Shown here piece after piece: positions 15,401-24,400 of a stretch of DNA of 64,000 bases. The DNA comes from Trachythela sp. YZ-2020 (taxonomy: Eukaryota > Cnidaria > Anthozoa > Malacalcyonacea > Clavulariidae). The stretch lies in NCBI GenBank assembly GCA_016169945.1, contig JADLSH010000273.1, positions 1,407,001-1,471,000 on the forward strand, given 5' to 3'. Positions within the stretch are counted from its first letter, which is position 1; each line of letters opens with the position of its first letter. A program made the position numbers and the translations under genes. Below the pieces are notes generated by a model. The model did not search any database and was not told where the DNA came from. It saw only the letters and a program-made list of their open reading frames with translations.

Positions 15401-18400
15401 TTTAAATTAGGCTAAAAAACTCCGATGTTTAGCTGATATTTGTCGTTCGGTCAACGTTATAAAACAGCTCTCACGACGCAACCAGCTTTCACATTACTCA
15501 GAAGACGTGAAAATTCATTTGACGATGTCGCAAGAATGGCGCTGCTGCTGAAACCCTGGGACCACAAATTAATTATTATTTCGTCTTGCATGTATATATT
15601 CTTTTTTTTGTTTTGCAGGCGCGTCGTCGAGCTAGTCGCGTCGTAGATCGTAAACTCCCTAATAGCCGGGCAACGCGCCACTGGCCCGGTTATATTACGC
15701 TCTTGGACCGGCTTGAATTGTGCTAAAAATCTAGAAGATACAGGTGTAATAGTACTGTAAAAATGTTGTGGAAATCGGAGTATTTGTCTGCATAAGAATT
15801 CGGATTAGACCAGTTGCTGCAAGTAAAGTCAAAGAATGAATAACGACGTCCAACACCCTGCATCCACATACTTCTCAACTGCCATCAGAAGTTATTGATT
15901 TAGGTCACGATGTGACATTATAGCTTTAGCGAGCAGTTATGCCTAATTTAGTGGATGACATAGAAGAGCTGGAACACATTATAATACTTGAAACTAACCT
16001 ATTATCCTAGAAATGCTTCAGCTTATATTTACAGGCAGACATTTCAAAAGTGACTTTCAAAATACGACTGTAACCACTAGTATGCCCCAGATCCCCAGCT
16101 CTGCGAATTGATACTATGGCCCTTCTAGATTTCAGATGAGCCCGGCTACCCCATTTATTATCTACATCACTGCTGCGCATCCAAATGACGCGTTCTGCGT
16201 CGGGATAAAATTGCAGTTGAATCATAACATGAAGCTGAGACTGGAAGAATTATAATATACATATCAAAGTATTCAACTGTTCAATCATTCATTTGTGTTT
16301 CACATATAGCCACAATAGAACTGTCTTCTGTGTAGGCAAAATAAAGAAAGGTGCACTTAAGGGAATACATTTCCTAACTTAAAGCGAGTCAAACGTGAGG
16401 AAAGTAATTGTTTTTCGAGCAATTTTTGCATATTCAAATGATGATTGAACAGTTGAATACTTCGATATGTATATTTTAATTCTTCCAGTCTCAGCTACAT
16501 GTTATGATTCAACTGCAATTTTCTCCCGAAACTCCGAACTGGCTTATTCAGTCCGTTATGTGAAGAACAGGGAAATAGTCGGATCGTTTCAAGACACAGT
16601 GTCACCTGCTGGGCGATGTGATTTAGTGCGCTCAAACTTGAAAAATTTGACGAACTTTTTCAACTTTGTCGCAATTGTGTAGAAAAAATGGCGAATGAAT
16701 TAATGGCTCATTATGTAATAAAAATCGGTCTAATTTGCACCAAATCTTCGACTTAAATAAATCCGGAATCCGGCGGAATATTTAAATTTGACGTTTGGTC
16801 CCTCCGTGACTCTCTCAACATAATGACTAATGTTAGATTACATCTTGTGTATACAGCGAATAAAGTCACATCGTTCAGCAGGTGACACTGTGCCTTTAAA
16901 GGCGCTGTTACACTACGCAACTGGTCTCGCTTTTTTCTCTCGCAATATTAGGAAAATGCATTGCATTACATTCAGGGGTCGGTTGTATAAAAGTCTTAAC
17001 TACATTTTAACTACCCGTTTTGTAGTTAAATAGTAGTTAACTGTAAAATTCGCGATTCTGATTGGTTATCTTTCGCACTAACTATAGTTAACTTTAACTA
17101 CTTTTTTATACAACCGGCCCCAGCAATGTATTGCAAGCTATGTTTCACTGACCAATACATTTCATGTAACGTACATGATCATGGTTAAAAATAGCATAAA
17201 AACCTGCAGATGAATGTCATCCAACATTGCCGCCAAAAAACAAATGCTCAAGGAAAGACGTGTTTTATTACACATGCCTATATTCTGTTTACTATGATAC
17301 TATATTCTTTTAAAATGCACCATTCGTACATTGCTTTTAAAAGTTAGCCTAAGTTTTTCGTGTTAGGTTTGGAAACACCTTCTTAACTCGCGGGAGAACA
17401 ATTGTATCAACTTGAAATTTGTTATGAATACTTGTTATAATGACATACAAAACATGTTAAGCAGCCAGCTGGATAGATTGCACGTTAAAGATTTTAGAAA
17501 TTAGTCACGTGATGGTGCAAAACCTCTATTTACGGAGCATTGACATATTGCTTTTACTTTCTGAAGAGTTTGTCCTTTTCATTCATGAAATTTTGCAACA
17601 AATTTTTATAAACCACAAAACATAATGAGAGGGTTGGGGGTATTTTTGGGTCATCTTATATATTTGGGTAACCGTAAACATAATTCCTTGAATATCAACG
17701 TTTCTCATTGGATGACTTTTTTCAGTTATGAGCTTCGTGTTATTGTGTGGAACACGAAAGACGTTCAGCTTCAGGAGACGAATATTTATGGTGATGAAAT
17801 GAGTGATATATTTGTGAAATGGTAACTATTACACACTCAATAACCAGATTATTTCTTAAATGACGCTAATGTTATTCAATCTGGATATTTACTAAAGTAA
17901 ACGTTAAGTTAAATGAATTGCTTCAAGATTTGTAGGATCCAACTACCTGAAAAATATAACAAGAACTTCGACGTTTCGAGCGAAGGCCTTTCGTCTGGTA
18001 GTTGGAATATTCTCCAAAGTAGAAACCGTCAAGAATATTTTTATTGCCATATCCCTACCTACACAGGAACCACGCATTCAATATTTTAAGTTAAAGGGAT
18101 ACGGAAATAAAAATTTAGTTTATCTCATTAAACTTATATCTAAATTTTCATTACCGATTTTTTGTATCATGCTTAGTTCTTGAGATATTTTGACTTAAAA
18201 CAATGAGCTGTCCGCCATTTTGGATTATTTTTTGATCTCATTAACGGTGGTTTTAGTGCCGTCACAAGCAGGGTTAGCAATATAAAACTACTCCTAGGTG
18301 ACCAAATAACAATTAGTAGATGTTTAAAAAGTTGAAGCCCCCTCCCCCCAAAGACTATTTTATGGCGCAAATTTTGCCATGTTGGTCGGGCAAAAATACA

Positions 18401-21400
18401 TTCAGGTCATGTTGAAGACCAGTTTAGGCAATTTCAAAAATATACTAATATAATATATAACATTTTCTGACTATCAGAATTCTATAAAATCTCCCCCCAA
18501 AGTGCATTTCTGGGGGAGCATGCTCCCATACCCCCTAGTGGCTTCGTGCCTTCAGCACTCGATACCTGTGCACTCCCGCTTGCGACATGAGGGCCCCCAT
18601 AAACCTTTTTGGCTTTTGCCGGCCCTTAATGTTATGTCCTAACCACACCCTTTCGTAGGGCAAAACGACCCACACCCCCAATGTTTAGACCCAAGTTACG
18701 CCACTGGAGTTGCCACCCCACAAGTATTCCCTTTAAATCCCTGCAGTACAAAAACTATATACAGACCGTATTCATTATTGTACGTACTTGTTTTTCGAAG
18801 AAGCGCTTTAATTATATAATTCTTATCAATTTTTGACAGTAGAATGACGGGCATTGATGTTCAAAAAACGGATACACATTTTAGGTAGGTTCAAAAATTC
18901 GTGTTGGGCTGTGCCAAACAATGGCCTATTTGGCGATAAACAATTGTTGTTGTCCAAGTTCCTGACTATTTATACATATTCTTAATTAGTTTTCATGCAA
19001 ATATATTTTACTATTAGATTTTACTCTTTGATTTTTCGTCTCTGTAAATTACCATTGACTTTGACTTTAACTTGCAACGCAATTTCAATTCGCTTCGTGT
19101 TATTAACGTCCCACCGCACACTTGCCATTAATAATCAGACTGCTCCCTCAACGCCTCGTTAAAATTTTGACGCATTTAATTTAGATCATTAAATGGCGAT
19201 GGAATGTTCAACTACAGAATGGTGTTTCCCTTCGAATATTCACAGACTAAATGGAAAGTTATTGTTATGAAAAAGGTATGTATAAACTACACGTGTATTA
19301 AAAAAACGCACAAGTTGTAACAAACCTGCAGCAGACTTGTACCAATGTTGTTTCAACAACTTGTTATCCAGATGTGTTCAGACTCCTTGTTCCTACTGTA
19401 GCTTGTTGTCAACGGTTTGTTGACAACTTGCTACCAGGTTGTTGACTCAACAGACTTGTTACAAGTTGTTCCAACAACTTGTTATCGTCCTGCAATTCAA
19501 CAAGTGATAGTCACTGATCTGAAACTAGAACTGGATAGAGCATCCTATTGAATTCAATGAGCCAATTTTGAAGCCAGAATATTTTTAATGAGATCAGATT
19601 TTTAAATCTGTAAAATGTTTGACTAGTCAAATCGTTAGCTCTTTAAATTAGTTTTGTTATGAAGCAAATATATTTTTCTATGCAACGTGAAAAATATAGC
19701 TTCCAACATCTCTTCTAATGAGTTTTAGAACGTTTTAAACACCACATAATGAGGCTTATGGCGGCCACATCGGTGTGCCCTCATTAGTTATTCAACGGCA
19801 AATTTAGGAAGAAAGAGAGGCCACTGATGACAAATTCTTATCGAGACAATATTTTTCCTTTCCCACCAATAACTAGAACATGTTAGAACCTCTTTAAACA
19901 TGTCCCCAACACCACAGTAGATTTGTTGTGGTCACACCGATGTGGCCGCCATTGGCTTCATTTATGCATGGAAGATGCACTATCCAGTCCTTGTTTTCAG
20001 ATCAGTGGTGATAGTGCGCAACAATGACTGAACACTTCCACGCGAAATAATGCGGAAAGGAAATTATTGGCAAAATTTTCCCATCATCACCCCTGATCTG
20101 AAATGTATAGACTGGATAGCGCAATCTATTGTTCACTGGTGCATAGAAAATGAAGCCAGTTTAAACATTGCTATATACAATAGAAATACGCCATTACTAA
20201 GGGACAAAATATGCAGGAAAATTGTCTCTATTTCTTTTTAAAACGTCTTCGAACTCTACATGCTTAAAATGCTGTCAGTTGGTCCGTTAGTAATGGCTGA
20301 CTTTTGGCTTCATCTTTAACACAATAGATACTACGTGCGTCATGAAAACCGCTATTGTTTACAAATAGATTATTAAATATGGTTACTGTTAAATATGTTT
20401 CTCCGTAGTAACGAAATTTCTGCATTCTTAACGACATTCTTAACATTGCAGTTGTTAGAAAATATGTAAAATGTTGGTCAAAATATAATCGGGGAAATTT
20501 GGATACATTTTTATATCTGCTTGTCTCTGTTCTTTTTTCCAGGCACACTTTTTGAGTCGCCGTAAATATGCCGAAGAAATACAGCCGCAACTAGTTGTGG
20601 AAATATGGGACAATGATCTGTTGAGCTTGAACGATTTCATTGGTATGCAATTATACAGTATACTTCTATTCTATATCTATTGTATTTTCGTTAATCGGTC
20701 CAAACTTCATGTAGCAATAATAGAATAGAAAATATATGCAACAATAAAGAACCTTCTAGAAACCATAAGTCTTCAATTTAAGCCGTACCCGTGGTTACGC
20801 CGTAGCCGTGGTTAAAGTTTAGGCAAAACAACGAGAAACGACGGAGGCTAATGTTGATAATATTATTAATAGAATAGCGACTGCGAACATTTCGAATACG
20901 AAATGATACACAACAACGCAAAGGAAATTTGTAAACAATGCTAGCCAAGACATGTTCAAAAACTCAATAGCTTATTCATTATGACATTAGGTATATCACA
21001 TCTCTTTACTCGCTTTGTGATATAATCGCAGTGGAATAATGTATAAAACAGGGCCACGGATCAGGCACGTATTTACAGCACATAGGTTCGAGCCAACAAG
21101 GCATTGTGGTCGAGAGCCAGGCATTTTAATCGAGAGCAAGGCATTGTGGTTAAACAGAATATTCCTTTGCAGACTCCAACATAAATTAGAACTGCTGACT
21201 TGCTTGCTCGCTCGCTGCAGGCTCGCTCGCTGCGTCAGCAACTAATTAATGGAATAATATGATACCAGTTCGTGTCTCTTTTGGGAAGGAAAATAGTGAT
21301 AGATATATATATAAGTTATAATACGAAGCTACATAATTTTAACAGTTGATGAAATGAATTAATATAGGTACTAAAGAGAAAGAATATAGAATACAATTTT

Positions 21401-24400
21401 TTGAATTATATACAACCATGGTGATTTTCCTTACTAATCAAGTGGGCAGAATTTTTGTGTATTTGGATCTAAATGAAGCATTTTTCATCGTTGTCTTGAA
21501 AGTGACAATGTTAAATGTTGCTAAATTTTGTTAAAATCGACATGTAGATGTTCTTCTGGCCTTGTTTATGGATGGTTAACTAAAATGTCCTATTTCTAAG
21601 GTGATGTGAAGCTTGACTTGCAAAGATTACCCAAACCATGTGGAGATGCAAAATATATTACAAATTGGCCGTTATCGGAGGAAACCAATTCGTTATTTGA
21701 CAAAGGAAGGGTAAAAGGTTGGTGGCCAGTAGCTGGAAAGCCAAAAGAAGAGGAAAAAGACCAAGATGCAAGGGGAGAAGGAAAATCTGACCAATTGGTT
21801 TTAACGGTAGGGATGGAATATAGTTTGGAGAATTGGTTATACACGCTCAAAAACTATTCCAACTCTATATTAATGACTTTTTTCTTTATCTAATACTTTA
21901 TCTTTTCGATATTCCTAGCAAATATCTTCTCATGTCGTCTGTTCATTAGGTTTGGTGTTCAACTTCATTTCAAGAATGTTTAATTTTTATGCCCGAGGGT
22001 TCCCTAAAGTGCATTTGACTGCCATTCCTTTATAGCAAAAATCTATAAACATTGAAAATAGATCAACTCTGTGTCACATTGAAAATAGATAAACTCTGGA
22101 TTGGTTCGAAATTGGATATTTTACTCTTATTGATTCGTGCAGAAGCATTCACAAAGCCAAAACATCCTGTTTATATTAAACAGTAATGACATGCTATTCA
22201 TAAACTGTCATTGAAATTTTACTGTTAGTCTGAAGATGTTTTGAGTTAAGACGAACGAAGCGTCACTTTCAATAAAACTTTTATGTTTTTGATAAAACAT
22301 GAGCAGTCGATCTTTATCTGATATAGAAACTCGAGCCGAAGGCGAGCGTTTGTGTATCAGATAAAGATCGGATGCGAATGTTTTATCGAACTTAAACAAC
22401 GACCCATCTTATGAGTTCATTGGTGAAGTAATTTTAAAAATAAACATTGTCTAAGCCGAGAAAATCAAAGCTGAAGTTTATGTAAATCAGGACAAACCTT
22501 TATCCGATTTACAAACATTGATTAAACATTCATTTCTTTTGAATTTTCCTCATGAATTATTAATGAGTTTTTAAAATATATTTGTGTGCAGTATGATTTT
22601 ATTAAAGTATTATGCTGGACTCTTATTTTCATCATAAGAATGTATTTATTTCATGAAGGGAAAAGTTGAATTAACCCTTGAGTTGCTGGAAGAAAAAGAA
22701 GCAAAAACAAGACCAGTGGGTAAAGGACAGTCTGAACCAAATCAGCATCCAGTTTTGGAAAAACCTGAGTAAGTAAGAACATTGCAATACCATTGGCGTT
22801 CTAGCGTAACACCGCAATGCGAATCAACAGTTCGTTGAAAAAAGGATTCCTTTGTCAAACGAGGATGAGAGTTAATGATAGTTAATGAGAGTTGCAACTC
22901 TCGGCCGTGTTTGACCACCAACTCTCATGCACTTTCATCAACTCTAATCAACTTTGAGCTGCTTCAAATTTTGATGAGAGTTGGTGAGAGTTTTTCTCGT
23001 TTGAACGGTACGCGTGGTAATATCCTTGAAGTCCTTTCGACTTACTTAAGAATATCCTTTTGACCAGGGTTGCCAACTGTAAATGTGTGAAATTCCCAAC
23101 TAAGCTTCCCAAATATCCCGAGATTCCCCCAAAAATCCCAATGTTCCCACTTTCGTTCCCAGTCCCCAAAGACCCCAACATGCGAACGGGCATACTCTGG
23201 AAAAGAGATTTAGAGATCGCGCCGGTTCTCGAAATATGCGTATAATACTTCATGTTGTATAAATGAAACATACTTCGGTTGGATAAACTGATCTAGTATA
23301 ACATTTGTAACATAAAATTCAATGCGATGCCAGCAGACGAACGCTGGATTTTTCTGAAAATTGTTATATTATTGTTTATTTTATTTTAAAATAATTTTAC
23401 AAAAAAATCAATTTTTAATTCTTGAACTTTCTGTTCTCAAAAATCCCAAAAAAATCCCGAGCATGAATTTAAAAAAAAAAATCCCAAAAAGTTCCCAACT
23501 GCTTTTTAAAATCCCGAGATCTCGGGATAAAATCCCGAACTTGGCAACCCTGCTTTTGACTTACAGCTTAAACGGGCGAACCGAGGCCGCGTTTGAATAT
23601 TTTGCATATTTTAAAATTAAAACTAGCCAATCACGCGATCGTAATTTTTTAAATTTGTTTAAAAATTATAACTGAACAATATACAAATGTAAATTTCGGT
23701 TATAATTTTTTGAAAATTTAAAAAATTACGATCGCATGATTGGCTAGTTTTAATTTTTAAAATATGCAAAATATGTTCGCCCGTTTAAGCTGTAAAAACT
23801 TGTTAACAAGTTACGAGTGACAACCTTGTAGCGACTCAATAGAGTGACAACATTGCTATACGTCTGTTGCGAACAGATCTTGTTGACAAGATGTGAGATT
23901 TTTACGTGTGCTCACAATGGAAAGGCGAAATATTACAAGGTAGTATAATAGATTATTCACAGTTATTGGATGAGGTTTTTGTGATATTTGGAATTGTCAA
24001 GGTCGAGCAAAGTGTTATTCGAGCCGAAGGCGAGACTGATAAATAACACATGCCGAAACTGAATTCAATAATTGTTCTATTATACATTTCATTTTCATTA
24101 AACGCCGTCGAAATAACATCAACTATTTCAACATAAAAATTTCAGAACACATTTACCTAACTAAAGTTCCGATATTAAAATGTCAAGAGAGTGTGCTTTT
24201 AATATAATATTTATTACTGTCAAGTGTTCGCTGATCTTAAAACTAGAACTGTCTAAGATAATAAGAATTCCCTGTTCTTTTCTCAGGCGTCCAGCAACAT
24301 CATTCTTGTGGATCTTAAATCCATGGAAATCGTTTCGTTACGTTGTCTGGTCTCATTTCAAGTGGTATTTCGTTGGCGCAATTGTGTTGATACTGATCTT

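Noticed and set aside
15620..15726. Strong acceptor (TTTTGTTTTGCAG) followed by an open Arg-rich frame, considered as the missing ferlin exon
   Set aside because: The sequence after the AG is the right terminal inverted repeat of a MITE, and the residues do not match the ferlin family.
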